From assembly GCF_000014145.1 (NCBI RefSeq), contig NC_008255.1, forward strand, positions 4,046,001 to 4,110,000: a DNA stretch of 64,000 nt. Reading direction: 5' to 3'. The DNA is from Cytophaga hutchinsonii ATCC 33406 (GTDB lineage Bacteria > Bacteroidota > Bacteroidia > Cytophagales > Cytophagaceae). Positions 15,841 through 24,703 of this stretch are shown here, piece after piece; positions within the stretch are counted from its first letter, which is position 1, and each line of letters starts with the position of its first letter. The position numbers and the translations under genes are program-made. The notes beneath the pieces are model-generated. The model did no database searches. It worked only from the letters and a program-made list of their open reading frames with translations, and was not told the origin of the DNA.

Positions 15841-16365
15841 ATGGCTATTACCACAAATGAAAAAGTTTTATCCGTTTGTACATTACGATACGATAAAAAC
15901 AATACATCAAAAAATAATATCTGTACCCTTACTCCAACGAAACTCTACATCGCAAGAGGAGAGAATGTTAAAAGTATCAGCTTACAAGATATTTCAAGTA
16001 TAGAATATTCAAAAAAAATAAACTGGAAATTAATAGGTATCGGTATTGCAGTTTTATTGTTTGCTTTTGCCAATCATGTATTAGGCTTGTTTCCCGCACA
16101 ATCAGAAAGTCTTAATGAATTATTATTGGACGAAGAGTTTAGAAAAGCAGCGATGGAATGGAACGAGAGCAATAATCAGATATCTATGGCAATAACGATG
16201 ATCGCTGGAATATTTTTGTATTTTGGATTCAAAAAGAAATCGTTTATTCACATTATTACGAACCGGGAAAATCTTTATCTGCGAGTATACATATTTACAG
16301 AAGAATATGAATCTTTTGTAAATATGTTAAACGATAAAATAGGATATGTAGGAGTTCCCTCATGA
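15841..16365 (+). CDS. Small membrane protein with split PH-like fold (unknown function)
   Basis: 174 aa. The N-terminal about 60 residues are beta-rich with a conserved pattern seen in bacterial PH-like proteins (CTLTPTKLYIARGENVKSISLQDISSIEY), then two transmembrane segments (about 62-82 and 118-134) flank a polar loop. A further beta strand region (IHIITNRENLYLRVYIFTEEYESFVNMLNDKI) resembles the last strand and helix of a PH-like domain. The membrane hairpin therefore seems to be inserted into, or to follow closely on, one PH-like fold. No function is assigned. A strong terminator follows at 16412. Confidence 0.6.
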   Translation: MAITTNEKVLSVCTLRYDKNNTSKNNICTLTPTKLYIARGENVKSISLQDISSIEYSKKINWKLIGIGIAVLLFAFANHVLGLFPAQSESLNELLLDEEFRKAAMEWNESNNQISMAITMIAGIFLYFGFKKKSFIHIITNRENLYLRVYIFTEEYESFVNMLNDKIGYVGVPS

Positions 16366-16411
16366 TATAATGTATTTTAAGTATAATCAGATCAATAAAT
16401 TTGTTAATTAA

Positions 16412-16445
16412 AAAAAGACTTCCATTTCCAGGTGGAAGTCTTTTT
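16412..16445. terminator. Rho-independent terminator
   Basis: A 13-bp perfect stem (left arm 16412-16424, right arm 16433-16445) with an 8-nt loop; A and T tracts on both sides allow it to work in both directions. Confidence 0.85.
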
Positions 16446-16537
16446 GATCACCGCTCCACAGAATACATTTATAAAGCTTTCAACCTTATATCGTATAGCA
16501 CGATTAATTTCTTAAATTGAAAGTAAAAAGCAGGTTG

Positions 16538-18340
16538 ATGGAATTTACCAAAGAACAGATTGAAATTATTAACTCCACCGGAGATATTAAGATCAACGCC
16601 GTTGCCGGTTCAGGAAAAACCACAACCATTATTGCATATGCAAAGGCTCGTCCGGCTTCAAGCAAAGTGCTTTACCTGGCATTTAATAAATCGGTGAAGC
16701 TGGAAGCCCAGAAAAAATTTACAGATCAGGGTTTGCATAATGTCAAAGTTGAAACGGCACATTCGCTCGCGTACCGCGAGATTGTTTTCAGATACAACTA
16801 CCGCGTAAAAGCAAACGGATATAAGACACACGAGATCGTTGATATTTTAGGTTTAAAAAATAACGGCGACAAACACGCCGAATATGTTGCGGCTAATCAC
16901 ATCAATAAATTTGTTGCGTACTTCTGCAACAGCGACAAACAAAAAGTGCAGGAACTCAATTACCGGGATGTAGTTTTTGATGCCGAAGCGAAAGCATTTG
17001 TTTCAGCTGCATATGAATACATAGAAAAGAATACACGCCTGTTTTTGGCCAAAATGGATAAAGGGGAAATCGAAATCACACATGATTTTTACCTGAAAAA
17101 ATTTCAGCTTTCCAATCCGCGTTTGTATTTCGATTATATACTGTTTGATGAAGGACAGGATGCTTCACCGGCTATGCTGGATATTTTTTTCAAACAGTCT
17201 GCTACAAAAGTTATAGTAGGAGATACCCACCAGCAGATCTATGGCTGGCGGTTTGCTGTAAACTCACTGGAGAAGGCAAATTTTAAAACACATCACTTAT
17301 CCTCCAGCTTCCGTTTCAGTGCGGATATTGCAAAGCTTGCGATCGATGTACTGAACTGGAAAAATTTTGTTGCAGAAGAACAGCAGTTTTTCATCGAAGG
17401 AAAAGGCTCCGGAAAAGAGACCACCGTAAAAGCCATTATTGCCCGTACCAATTTAGGTTTATTGCTGAAAGCCATTGAATATGTTACCGAAAAGAAAAAT
17501 GTTAAGCATATTTATTTTGAAGGTAACATACATTCCTATACGTATGCAGACGAAGGTACATCATTGTACGATGTGTTGAATCTGTATAATAAAAAACCTG
17601 CGCTGATCCGCGATAAGCTGATTGCGCAGATGAAGAACATGGACGAGCTGGAAGAGTATATCGAAAAAACAGAAGATGTGCAGCTCGGCATGATGATCGA
17701 AATCATACATGAATACGGAAACGACATTCCCAACATTTTAAAACTCATAAAAGAAAAACATGTTGGTAACGAAGAAAAGCATAAAGCGGAAATGATCTTT
17801 TCAACGGTACACCGCTGCAAAGGTATGGAATATGATTCGATACAGATTGTAAATGATTTTATTACCCAGGAAAAAATCGAGAAGCAAACCAAAGGTACAC
17901 GCACCGATGAACAAATAAATATTTCTAAACTGAATGAAGAGATCAATCTGCTGTATGTTGCGGTAACGCGTACAAAAAATCTCATTCATATTCCGGAAAC
18001 CCTGCTGCCTAAAAACGCGCTGCGCTCCGCGCAGATACAAGTCTTACGTGTACAGCCCGAAGAAGAGGAACGGAGAGCAGCACAGTCTGCCGCAAAATCA
18101 AAAAGTAAAAACCAGAAAGAACCCATCGGTTATTCAAAAGAAAAATCTGTTTCTTCGGAAGAGACGCGTGATAAAAATAAAGACGCGTACCAACCCTGGA
18201 CACATGCGCTGGATCAGGAACTGGCGCAGATGTATCTGCAAGGAATCAGCCTGGGTGATATGGCCAAGCATTTTGGACGTACACGCGGAGCCATTGGCTC
18301 ACGAATTAAAAAACTGGAATTGGAATATATTTATCGATAA
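16538..18340 (+). CDS. UvrD/Rep-like superfamily 1 DNA helicase with C-terminal HTH-like tail
   Basis: 600 aa from the ATG at 16538, which has an AGG a few bases upstream; an in-frame TTG at 16517 lacks any ribosome site. Motifs in order: Q-motif-like FTKEQIEIINS, Walker A AVAGSGKTTT (residues 21-30), Walker B-type LFDEGQDAS, motif III VGDTHQQIYGWR, motif IV SSSFRFS, motif V STVHRCKGMEYDS and motif VI LLYVAVTRTKN. The layout resembles the Fbh1-like branch rather than full-length UvrD. A basic, low-complexity linker (about 520-555) leads to WTHALDQELAQMYLQGISLGDMAKHFGRTRGAIGSRIKKL, a Myb/HTH-like DNA-binding module. It is a 3'-5' helicase by family; the partner pathway is unknown. Confidence 0.88.
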   Translation: MEFTKEQIEIINSTGDIKINAVAGSGKTTTIIAYAKARPASSKVLYLAFNKSVKLEAQKKFTDQGLHNVKVETAHSLAYREIVFRYNYRVKANGYKTHEIVDILGLKNNGDKHAEYVAANHINKFVAYFCNSDKQKVQELNYRDVVFDAEAKAFVSAAYEYIEKNTRLFLAKMDKGEIEITHDFYLKKFQLSNPRLYFDYILFDEGQDASPAMLDIFFKQSATKVIVGDTHQQIYGWRFAVNSLEKANFKTHHLSSSFRFSADIAKLAIDVLNWKNFVAEEQQFFIEGKGSGKETTVKAIIARTNLGLLLKAIEYVTEKKNVKHIYFEGNIHSYTYADEGTSLYDVLNLYNKKPALIRDKLIAQMKNMDELEEYIEKTEDVQLGMMIEIIHEYGNDIPNILKLIKEKHVGNEEKHKAEMIFSTVHRCKGMEYDSIQIVNDFITQEKIEKQTKGTRTDEQINISKLNEEINLLYVAVTRTKNLIHIPETLLPKNALRSAQIQVLRVQPEEEERRAAQSAAKSKSKNQKEPIGYSKEKSVSSEETRDKNKDAYQPWTHALDQELAQMYLQGISLGDMAKHFGRTRGAIGSRIKKLELEYIYR

Positions 18341-18442
18341 AAAGGTGAAGAAAATTTTAATAATGAAATTCATATTATTTCATTATTTCAACGGTTTAAC
18401 TGAAGTCGTAATTAAAAAACAGCAGGCTATACAAATTTATTT

Positions 18443-19438
18443 TTAATACGGCTGATTAATTTTTTCCAGATCTGTGATTTCATCGTTGTAATCATTTTCG
18501 ATAAAACTGATCGGCGGATTTGGGAACATGATAATTTCTTTCATCGTTAGACCCCAGGGTTTCCAGTAATTCGCCAGCACTTGTCCGTACATATTATCAT
18601 CCCAGTGATCAAACAACGGCGTGTTGTTTTTTGCGCTCAACGGTATTGATTCAACCGTTACTTTTTCGTCTGTTAACAAAACGTTGTACGTAGCATAACT
18701 GGTAAGTAAATAATTTGAATAAATAAACCGTGCGCACAATTCTTCAAACTGAATCGGATGCAATGTTTTATCGCCAATTCTGTCTGTAAGTTCATTCAGC
18801 TTTTTACCAACTTCACCATTGTCCTGCAGACAGGCAACAATACCAAAATCATTCATGCCTAAAGAGAAATTAAGATTGTTGGTTTCATCTTTGTAATGAA
18901 AAACATCTTTCGAATATTTTACACGAAATACCCGGATTGACCAGGGTTTTAATCCTTTAAATTCCATCGGTAAAACCAGAGATTGAAGCATCCAATGCAG
19001 TTTTTGAAAACGCGCTTTTAAAAAAGAAGATACATGCAAGATATCATTCTGCGCAGCTAATTTTTTTTGTGCAATCCGTAAGTCTTCAAATAACACACCA
19101 ATCATAAGTTTAGCCATCCATTGAAACAATCGTTCCTCCGGAATTTTTACAACTTCATCATAACCGGCACAAAAGGCTTTTTCTATTTCTGCTTCCAGCG
19201 GATTCATAGCTTGTTCAATAACAGCTTTTGAATACGGTACTTTCAGATTTTTATATTGAATGCGTGTGCCTTCATCCAGCATTTTAAATGTTTGATCGCT
19301 TAGATTATATCTTTTCAATACCCACTCCGGAAAAATAGAAACCGGTTCAGTATCTGCCTGCAATGTTTCTCCGGTTAGAAAACAGGTGTGCATATCAAAA
19401 TGCATTTCTTCAAAAGGATTGTAAATCTGGATTGCCAT
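18443..19438 (-). CDS. Conserved hypothetical protein with N-terminal Cys/acidic motif
   Basis: 331 aa, soluble, no signal peptide or membrane segment. I do not recognise the family with confidence. The first 50 residues (FDMHTCFLTGETL...SIFPEWVLKRYNL) recall the CxxTG...EHxFPxW start of HNH-like zinc proteins, but only one Cys of a pair and no His-Asn-His set is present. The rest is helical with an aromatic-rich C-terminus (HWDDNMYGQVLANYWKPWGLTMKEIIMFPNPP). It converges on the helicase gene with 102 bases between the stop codons. Confidence 0.6.
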   Translation of the reverse strand: MAIQIYNPFEEMHFDMHTCFLTGETLQADTEPVSIFPEWVLKRYNLSDQTFKMLDEGTRIQYKNLKVPYSKAVIEQAMNPLEAEIEKAFCAGYDEVVKIPEERLFQWMAKLMIGVLFEDLRIAQKKLAAQNDILHVSSFLKARFQKLHWMLQSLVLPMEFKGLKPWSIRVFRVKYSKDVFHYKDETNNLNFSLGMNDFGIVACLQDNGEVGKKLNELTDRIGDKTLHPIQFEELCARFIYSNYLLTSYATYNVLLTDEKVTVESIPLSAKNNTPLFDHWDDNMYGQVLANYWKPWGLTMKEIIMFPNPPISFIENDYNDEITDLEKINQPY

Positions 19439-19503
19439 GATCCAAAATTAATACTAAAAAAGGGAATTCCTATGTACGTATCTGCTTCGAAAAGGAGTTC
19501 AGA

Positions 19504-20121
19504 TTAGCGTTTTAAATTTTTCATTGCCGCCGCCACTTGCAGAGAATCCACATCACCTTTCTTTTCCAGTTCAGCTATAATGTTGTTGTAATTTTTTTCA
19601 TCTCTGTTTTGAGAAAGTTTTTCTGCAGCCTGTATCTCCGTGATGAGGATTTCAAAACCAACAATCGCTTTCATTTGGTTTTCAACCATACCGGCAGACA
19701 TTTTTGAAATACTTACGGGATTTTTATTTCCAGTTTCATATGTATCAACAAGTTTGCTCAACTGATTAAATACGGTTTTATTATCTGAAATTTTAATTTT
19801 TCCATATACATGTACGGCTGTGTAATTCCAGGTTGGGACATTTTCATGATCATACCAGGAAGAAGATATGTAGGCATGAGGTCCCTGAAAAATAACAAGT
19901 ACTTCCTGATCTTCGCGAAAAGCTTTCCATTGATTATTTGCTTTTGCTATGTGTCCGGACAAAATAGTTTCATTGTTACTGTTTGTTTCAATAAGCAGCG
20001 GAATATGCGTAGCCAAATGTTTGCCATCCAACTGATTTATTAAAATACCAAAACTGTTTTTTTCAATAAAAACGCGCGCCTTTTCAGGATCATCCAGTTT
20101 GAAAAACTTTGGAATATACAT
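19504..20121 (-). CDS. PaiB-like FMN-binding protein (FMN-binding negative transcriptional regulator family)
   Basis: 205 aa, the family's normal size. It starts MYIPKFFK like PaiB homologues (MYIPKHF), with the flavin split-barrel pattern GILINQ...THIPLL..., then LSGHIAKANNQWKAF, VLVIFQGPHAYISSSWY and PTWNYTAVHVYGKI, all characteristic of the FMN-binding 2 / PaiB family. In Bacillus subtilis PaiB is linked to repression of sporulation and degradative enzyme genes, but there is no DNA-binding motif here and a redox role is equally likely. 66 bases separate it from the gene downstream on the map. Confidence 0.85.
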   Translation of the reverse strand: MYIPKFFKLDDPEKARVFIEKNSFGILINQLDGKHLATHIPLLIETNSNNETILSGHIAKANNQWKAFREDQEVLVIFQGPHAYISSSWYDHENVPTWNYTAVHVYGKIKISDNKTVFNQLSKLVDTYETGNKNPVSISKMSAGMVENQMKAIVGFEILITEIQAAEKLSQNRDEKNYNNIIAELEKKGDVDSLQVAAAMKNLKR

Positions 20122-20178
20122 GTATCGTTGTAATTAAAAGCTTCCGTTTTTATTTTACCAGGGAATAAACAGCATGCA

Positions 20179-20931
20179 TCAGTCCTTGGCTCTTATAAAG
20201 AAATATTTTACCGTAAACTGTACGTACAAATCTTTTAACGTATACGGAACGCCTTCCCAATCTTCTTTGTATAAACTTTTGCAGGAATAGGTTGCACGAA
20301 GATCCAGCGCAACTGCCGGAGAAAGCTGATACTGTGCGCCGGCAACAAAGCCGTAGTATCTGGAGTTAACTTCTTTGCTGTAATTATATTCTTTATCTGT
20401 TACGGTGTTCGGATTTGAAATATCTGTCCGGCCAATAATACCGGTTGCCGTGCCTTTATTTGTTTTACTGAACGCCCACGAATAATACATCCCTGCATGA
20501 ATCTGCCAGTTGTTTCCGATAGCATATTGTGCCAGTAACGGAAATTCCAGGTAATGTATATCAAATTCACCTTTTGTGGTTCCGGTAAATGTTGTGGAAA
20601 CTTCAAACGTAACGGGATTATTGTTTATAATAATCGTGTTGCGGTCAATATAATTCTGGTCTTTTACTTCAGATGTATATGTAACTTTTCTGCGGCTATA
20701 AAAAGCTTCGGCAGCTAGCGACCATTTTTTTGAAAGCTTATAAGATATTCCTGTACCAATGATTGGGTTAAAACCCGGCGAACCGGATTTGCTCACAATC
20801 GTTGAGCTGTGATATAACGGTCCGCCAACCTGTATGCCTGTTTTAGCATACACATTCCAGTGTGCATGTTGTGCAAACGACACAGAAGAAATAAGGAGCA
20901 ACCAAGCTGTTGTGACAAAATACCTGCGCAT
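20179..20931 (-). CDS. Outer-membrane beta-barrel protein (OMP_b-brl_2/PorT-like)
   Basis: 250 aa with a signal peptide (VTTAWLLLISSVSFAQ). Alternating amphipathic strands with Gly/aromatic girdles (GTGISYKLSKKWSLAAEAFYSR, YLEFPLLAQYAIGNNWQIHAGMYYSW, GFVAGAQYQLSPAVALDLRATYS) and a terminal FTVKYFF strand match an eight-stranded barrel. The YLEFPLLAQY block is the usual mark of this Bacteroidetes family. It lies 4 bases downstream of the T9SS-cargo gene, so the two are one operon. Function unknown. Confidence 0.8.
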   Translation of the reverse strand: MRRYFVTTAWLLLISSVSFAQHAHWNVYAKTGIQVGGPLYHSSTIVSKSGSPGFNPIIGTGISYKLSKKWSLAAEAFYSRRKVTYTSEVKDQNYIDRNTIIINNNPVTFEVSTTFTGTTKGEFDIHYLEFPLLAQYAIGNNWQIHAGMYYSWAFSKTNKGTATGIIGRTDISNPNTVTDKEYNYSKEVNSRYYGFVAGAQYQLSPAVALDLRATYSCKSLYKEDWEGVPYTLKDLYVQFTVKYFFIRAKD

Positions 20932-20935
20932 CAGA

Positions 20936-21859
20936 TTATTCCGTAATTAATAATTTACCGGAGAAAACAGCTGTATCAGAAGTAATGAATTTACAGGTAT
21001 AAAATCCGGCCGGCATATTATCGAGTGCAAATTCAGGCGAAACGGTACCCGTCCATTTTTGTGAGGAAACCAGTTTGCCTGCAACATTATAGAAATAAAC
21101 CGTTCCAGATTCTGAAGGTGCATTTGAAAGAGCCACCCGTGATTGTGCCGGGTTTGGATATAACACAGCCGATACCGCAGCAAGGGAAGTTGCAATACTT
21201 AGCTCTTCAAACTCCAGCGAGAAATTATCAACGGTTAACGAGCTTCCAACCTGCCCGCGAAAATTTCCGCCATCGGCACTTGACGTAAATACCATTGCAA
21301 TTGAATCGGGAGCTGCAGTTGATGTATAGGTAACCGGAATGTGTAATAGCGTGTATACAGAAACGTTGGCCGTAGAAGAAAAATGACCTCTGCCAATGGT
21401 ATCTGTTTTTTTAGTAGAAGTATTGTATTTGGTTAACAGAACATAAATGGCGCAGGAATCACCATTTACCGGAGCATATTTATAATAAACATTAAATGCT
21501 GAAGGTCTGGATACATAAGGTATTCCCATTTGCACACTTTTTACAGGGTTCGATAAGTTTAACTGAAATTTTCCTGTAAAAAGATTGCCTGCGGCAATTT
21601 GTCCAAAGATAGACTGGGTTGTAAGTTTTACAGCAGCGTTTCCGTGCTGGGCATCTGTTGTTTTAGTGGTTGGAGGAGTTAAGCCGGGTGCAATATTTAC
21701 GGCGGCATTTCCCGAAGCCCAATTGTCTGCTTCATCGTAACTGCTGTATCCTCCGCTGCCCGGATGATTCGTCCAGTTTTCAAAATCACTGTTTAATAAT
21801 TGCTGACCCTGTGCAGATATAGCCAGGCAGGCAAATATAAGTATGTATAGATTTTTCAT
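20936..21859 (-). CDS. Secreted protein with type IX secretion C-terminal sorting domain
   Basis: 307 aa. Signal peptide MKNLYILIFACLAISAQG, then a jelly-roll-like domain starting NSDFENWTN...YDEADNWASGN, similar to the PCMD/carbohydrate-binding type seen in Bacteroidetes surface proteins, with an SLTVDNFSLEF strand near 210. The last about 75 residues form the T9SS type A sorting domain: VLYPNPAQSRVALSNAP, a middle YFYNVAGKLV strand and MPAGFYTCKFIT...GKLLITE. The protein is therefore predicted to be exported through the Por secretion system and attached to, or released from, the surface. Co-transcribed with the barrel gene. Confidence 0.87.
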   Translation of the reverse strand: MKNLYILIFACLAISAQGQQLLNSDFENWTNHPGSGGYSSYDEADNWASGNAAVNIAPGLTPPTTKTTDAQHGNAAVKLTTQSIFGQIAAGNLFTGKFQLNLSNPVKSVQMGIPYVSRPSAFNVYYKYAPVNGDSCAIYVLLTKYNTSTKKTDTIGRGHFSSTANVSVYTLLHIPVTYTSTAAPDSIAMVFTSSADGGNFRGQVGSSLTVDNFSLEFEELSIATSLAAVSAVLYPNPAQSRVALSNAPSESGTVYFYNVAGKLVSSQKWTGTVSPEFALDNMPAGFYTCKFITSDTAVFSGKLLITE

Positions 21860-21963
21860 AGTTGAGAAGGTTTTTCCCGAATCTACAAAAAAAATTCATT
21901 TTATAAATTCTGTTCAAATTAAGTTTAACATTCAGCAGCATAGATTAATAAAGCACACTGCAA

Positions 21964-22098
21964 TTAATCAACATTCGGTTCATCCCGTTCTTTTAAATAA
22001 TTTTCAATCAGTTGTTCCACATACGTGAAAATGAAAATTGCAATAATAAAAACGAAAATACCACTGATGGTTTCAAACCGTTCTTTACGCACTATCAT
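21964..22098 (-). CDS. Candidate small membrane protein, 44 aa
   Basis: An ATG-initiated frame reading MIVRKERFETISG, then a hydrophobic stretch (IFVFIIAIFIFTYV) and an acidic amphipathic tail ending DEPNVD, stop TAA. One transmembrane helix with a basic N-terminus suggests an in-out orientation. The residue pattern (positive flank, clean helix, charged tail) is protein-like, but no strong ribosome site is visible and no homologue is recognised. Confidence 0.45.
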   Translation of the reverse strand: MIVRKERFETISGIFVFIIAIFIFTYVEQLIENYLKERDEPNVD

Positions 22099-22417
22099 TT
22101 TATCATTTTTAGTAGCAAATCCCAAAATATTTTTGACACGTTTAACAACAATAAAATGCTGTAAAAGCTTATAGACAATGCATGCTCAGATACCAGCAAC
22201 AGCATTGCCATCATATGAATACGGTTCGTGTTTTTAGATTGTTTTGCAATACAAACAATTTATACGTTACAATTGAATGGTTTATAATGGGTTTTAATGA
22301 TCCTATTTTAAAAAAGAGATGAAAACAGCACATCTCTACTATATAAAGGACGTAAATAATGGTGCATTTTCTAACGAAAAAAGTAACATTTCATTATATA
22401 ACCTCTTGAAATCTACG

Positions 22418-22425
22418 TAACTTTG
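22418..22425 (+). promoter_or_regulatory. Bacteroidetes -7 promoter element for yebC
   Basis: TAACTTTG fits the -7 consensus TAnnTTTG exactly and lies 26 bases before the yebC ATG. No clear TTG -33 element is present at the expected spacing. Confidence 0.45.
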
Positions 22426-22450
22426 GCGCAAGATTGCAAATACAACTATT

Positions 22451-23167
22451 ATGGGAAGAGCATACGAACTTCGAAAAGGAAGAAGAGCAAAACGTTTCGA
22501 TCGAATGGCCAAAGCCTTTACACGTTTAGGTAAAGAGATCGTTATGGCTGCCAAACAAGGCGGCGGAAATATAGAAACCAATTCTCGTTTGCGTACGGCA
22601 GTAAACAATGCCAAAAGTGTAAACATGCCGAAGGACAGAATTGATGCAGCAATAAAAAGAGCTTCAGGTAAAGACGAATCGGATTACGAGGAAGTAGTGT
22701 TTGAAGGATACGGCCCTTATGGTATTGCCATTCTTGTTGAATGTGCAACAGATAACAATACACGAACGGTTGCCAATGTGCGATCATACTTTACACGTTC
22801 AGGCGGAGCATTAGGAAAAACGGGTTCGTTGGAATTTTTATTTGAACGTAAAGGCGTGATCAAAATTGATGGCACCGGTTTAGATCCGGAAGAACTGGAA
22901 CTGGAACTGATTGATTTTGGTGCAGAAGAAATTGTAAAAGATGGAAATGAAATTTTCATTTATACGGCGTTTGTTGATTTCGGAACGATGCTGAAAGAAT
23001 TGGAGCAAAGAAATATTACTGTTATCAATGCAGAAACAGAACGTATTCCGAATACAACTACAACGTTAACTACAGAGCAGCAGGAAGAAATATATAAGCT
23101 TCTGGAAAAATTTGAAGACGATGATGATGTGCAGGCGGTGTTCCATAATATGGCTGAAACGGAATAA
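22451..23167 (+). CDS. yebC: YebC/PmpR (TACO1) family protein
   Basis: 238 aa, standard length. The start MGRAYELRKGRRAKRFDRMAKAFTRLGKEIVMAAKQGG is the Bacteroidetes form of the family's N-terminus, followed by the conserved NMPKDRIDAAIKRASGKDESDYEEVVFEGYGPYG and the NVRSYFTRSGGALGKTGSLEFLF blocks. Family members were described as transcriptional regulators and more recently as translation factors that relieve ribosome stalling, including at proline stretches. Single-gene unit with its own -7 element and a terminator right after. Confidence 0.95.
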   Translation: MGRAYELRKGRRAKRFDRMAKAFTRLGKEIVMAAKQGGGNIETNSRLRTAVNNAKSVNMPKDRIDAAIKRASGKDESDYEEVVFEGYGPYGIAILVECATDNNTRTVANVRSYFTRSGGALGKTGSLEFLFERKGVIKIDGTGLDPEELELELIDFGAEEIVKDGNEIFIYTAFVDFGTMLKELEQRNITVINAETERIPNTTTTLTTEQQEEIYKLLEKFEDDDDVQAVFHNMAETE

Positions 23168-23187
23168 GGCTTATCAGAATTGACAAT

Positions 23188-23225
23188 AAAAAGGCGTTGT
23201 ACGGATTTTTGTATAACGCCTTTTT
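23188..23225. terminator. Terminator after yebC
   Basis: A 15-bp stem with one G-T wobble (left arm 23188-23202, right arm 23211-23225) flanked by A and T tracts, so it can serve both yebC and the converging DUF2569 gene. Confidence 0.85.
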
Positions 23226-23273
23226 ATTCAAAAAAATTTCCGCTACGCGTTTTGTTATAAGCCGCCGCGATTT

Positions 23274-23777
23274 TTATTTTACAAAGGTTCCTTTAACCCG
23301 CTCCGATAATAAAAAGAAAGGAATCCAGATGCTGCACGAAACAATAGCCTGGAATAATTCTTTATCAAAAAAATCGCCGGTGGTCCCTAATCCAAGTTGC
23401 AGCACGATCAAAGAATCTGCAACAACAAACACCAGATTTGAAACAACAAACGTAATGTATAAAAGAGGTGTTATCGATTTAAACTTAAATAAATGTACAA
23501 GGATCACGATCGCAAAAATTGAAAATCCTACATTAACAAAGATTTCTCCATAAAGAAGATACCGTAAAGCCGGCGTATACAATTCAGATGCCGGATCTTC
23601 ATACAAGGCAATATCAGGGCCGGTAACAGCCGGAATCAAATCCTTAAATAAGGAAACGGTCAGGCGCAGCGGTGTAATAAATAATCCAATAACAGGGATA
23701 ATCATCCATCCGCCGATTTTGTTGTATTTCTGCTCTTTTTCAGGAAGCTGGTCCAGGTCTAATGTGTCGTTTTCCAT
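23274..23777 (-). CDS. DUF2569 family membrane protein
   Basis: 167 aa with four hydrophobic segments (about 21-45, 71-96, 100-125 and 140-157). The IGGWMIIPVIGLFITPLRLTVSLFKDL segment is the hallmark GGWL...GL...P start of DUF2569. The N-terminus is acidic and soluble. Function unknown. It converges on yebC, with the shared hairpin at 23188-23225 between them. Confidence 0.75.
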   Translation of the reverse strand: MENDTLDLDQLPEKEQKYNKIGGWMIIPVIGLFITPLRLTVSLFKDLIPAVTGPDIALYEDPASELYTPALRYLLYGEIFVNVGFSIFAIVILVHLFKFKSITPLLYITFVVSNLVFVVADSLIVLQLGLGTTGDFFDKELFQAIVSCSIWIPFFLLSERVKGTFVK

Positions 23778-23944
23778 AAGATAACTCGGGTTGAGATTTA
23801 TACAATAGCAAGGGTATTGTACGTAAGCAATATAATTCTGATTTTTTTGTCAGACAAGAAAGCGCAGCGAATAAAATATTTCATTGAATTTTACATAAAT
23901 TTAAAGCATTGCTCCTGCAGCATAATAAAAAACAAACAACAGGA

Positions 23945-24703
23945 ATGAATATAACGGCACTCGTACTTCTTTATCTGGCAACCATTGTGGTTAGTGTGCT
24001 AACAATCGTAACAGTGAATCTGTATGCTAAACTTAAAAAATCGAAGCAGATTCAGCAGGAAGCAGAATTAAAGTTTAATGTGCTGGAAGAAAAAATAAAC
24101 GGACTTCAACTTCAAACACTTGAGTCCAGATTAAATCCGCATTTGTTTAAAAACATTCTTAACTCCATTCAGTCGCATGCCTATCAAACCTATTATGCGC
24201 TTGATAAATTAGCGAATGTACTGGATTATATTTTATATGAAAGCCGCAACAAACTTGTTTCTCCCAAAGAAGAAATTGAATTTGCACTTGACCTGATAGA
24301 AATAAATAAAATCAAGATCAGTCCGTTGTTTGAATTAAACGTTAAAACAAAAATAGATGACTCGGATCCGCTCTATAACCAACAGATCCTGGCACCGTTG
24401 ATTTCTATTGATCTGATTGAAAATGCCTTTAAGCATGCTGATCTGCAAAGTGCAGAGTCATTTATATCGATTGTTTTTGAATTTAAAAACAGCAGCCTGT
24501 ATCTAACCGTTTCAAATAAAACGTCTGGTAAAGCCGCTATGCAAAAAGACCGCAGCGGCATAGGCAGCGAAACGTTTGAACAGCGCCTTAAAATATTGTA
24601 TAATGGCAACTATACATTAGACCGGTTTATTGAAGACGATATTTATACCACACATTTAAAAATAAATTTACTTGAATATAAAACTAAAGTGCATACTGCT
24701 TGA
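23945..24703 (+). CDS. LytS-type sensor histidine kinase (His_kinase PF06580)
   Basis: 252 aa from the ATG at 23945; a TTG 36 bases upstream is in frame but less likely. A single N-terminal membrane helix (about 5-27), then a coiled linker, then LESRLNPHLFKNILNSIQSH with the phosphoacceptor histidine at about residue 66, the signature of the LytS/YehU family. The ATP-binding part has the N box LIENAFKHA and a G box DRSGIGSETFEQRL. No sensor domain is obvious, so the signal may be sensed by the helix or by a partner. It overlaps the response-regulator gene by 32 bases. Confidence 0.87.
   Translation: MNITALVLLYLATIVVSVLTIVTVNLYAKLKKSKQIQQEAELKFNVLEEKINGLQLQTLESRLNPHLFKNILNSIQSHAYQTYYALDKLANVLDYILYESRNKLVSPKEEIEFALDLIEINKIKISPLFELNVKTKIDDSDPLYNQQILAPLISIDLIENAFKHADLQSAESFISIVFEFKNSSLYLTVSNKTSGKAAMQKDRSGIGSETFEQRLKILYNGNYTLDRFIEDDIYTTHLKINLLEYKTKVHTA

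Larger units (their letters stand above)
21860..22450. other. Spacer between divergent units, with one candidate small gene
   Basis: 591 bases between the minus-strand T9SS-cargo gene and yebC. Apart from the 44-aa candidate gene at 21964-22098 and the yebC promoter element at 22418, I see nothing identifiable; the stretch 22099-22410 is AT-rich without clear structure. Confidence 0.5.

Noticed and set aside
16517-16537. TTG start for the helicase gene at 16517
   Set aside because: There is no ribosome site before it, and the ATG at 16538 gives the usual UvrD-like N-terminus with an AGG at a suitable distance.
20936-21859. T9SS machinery gene
   Set aside because: The protein carries only the C-terminal sorting domain and is therefore a cargo; none of the secretion components (PorK, L, M, N, Sov) is visible in the window.
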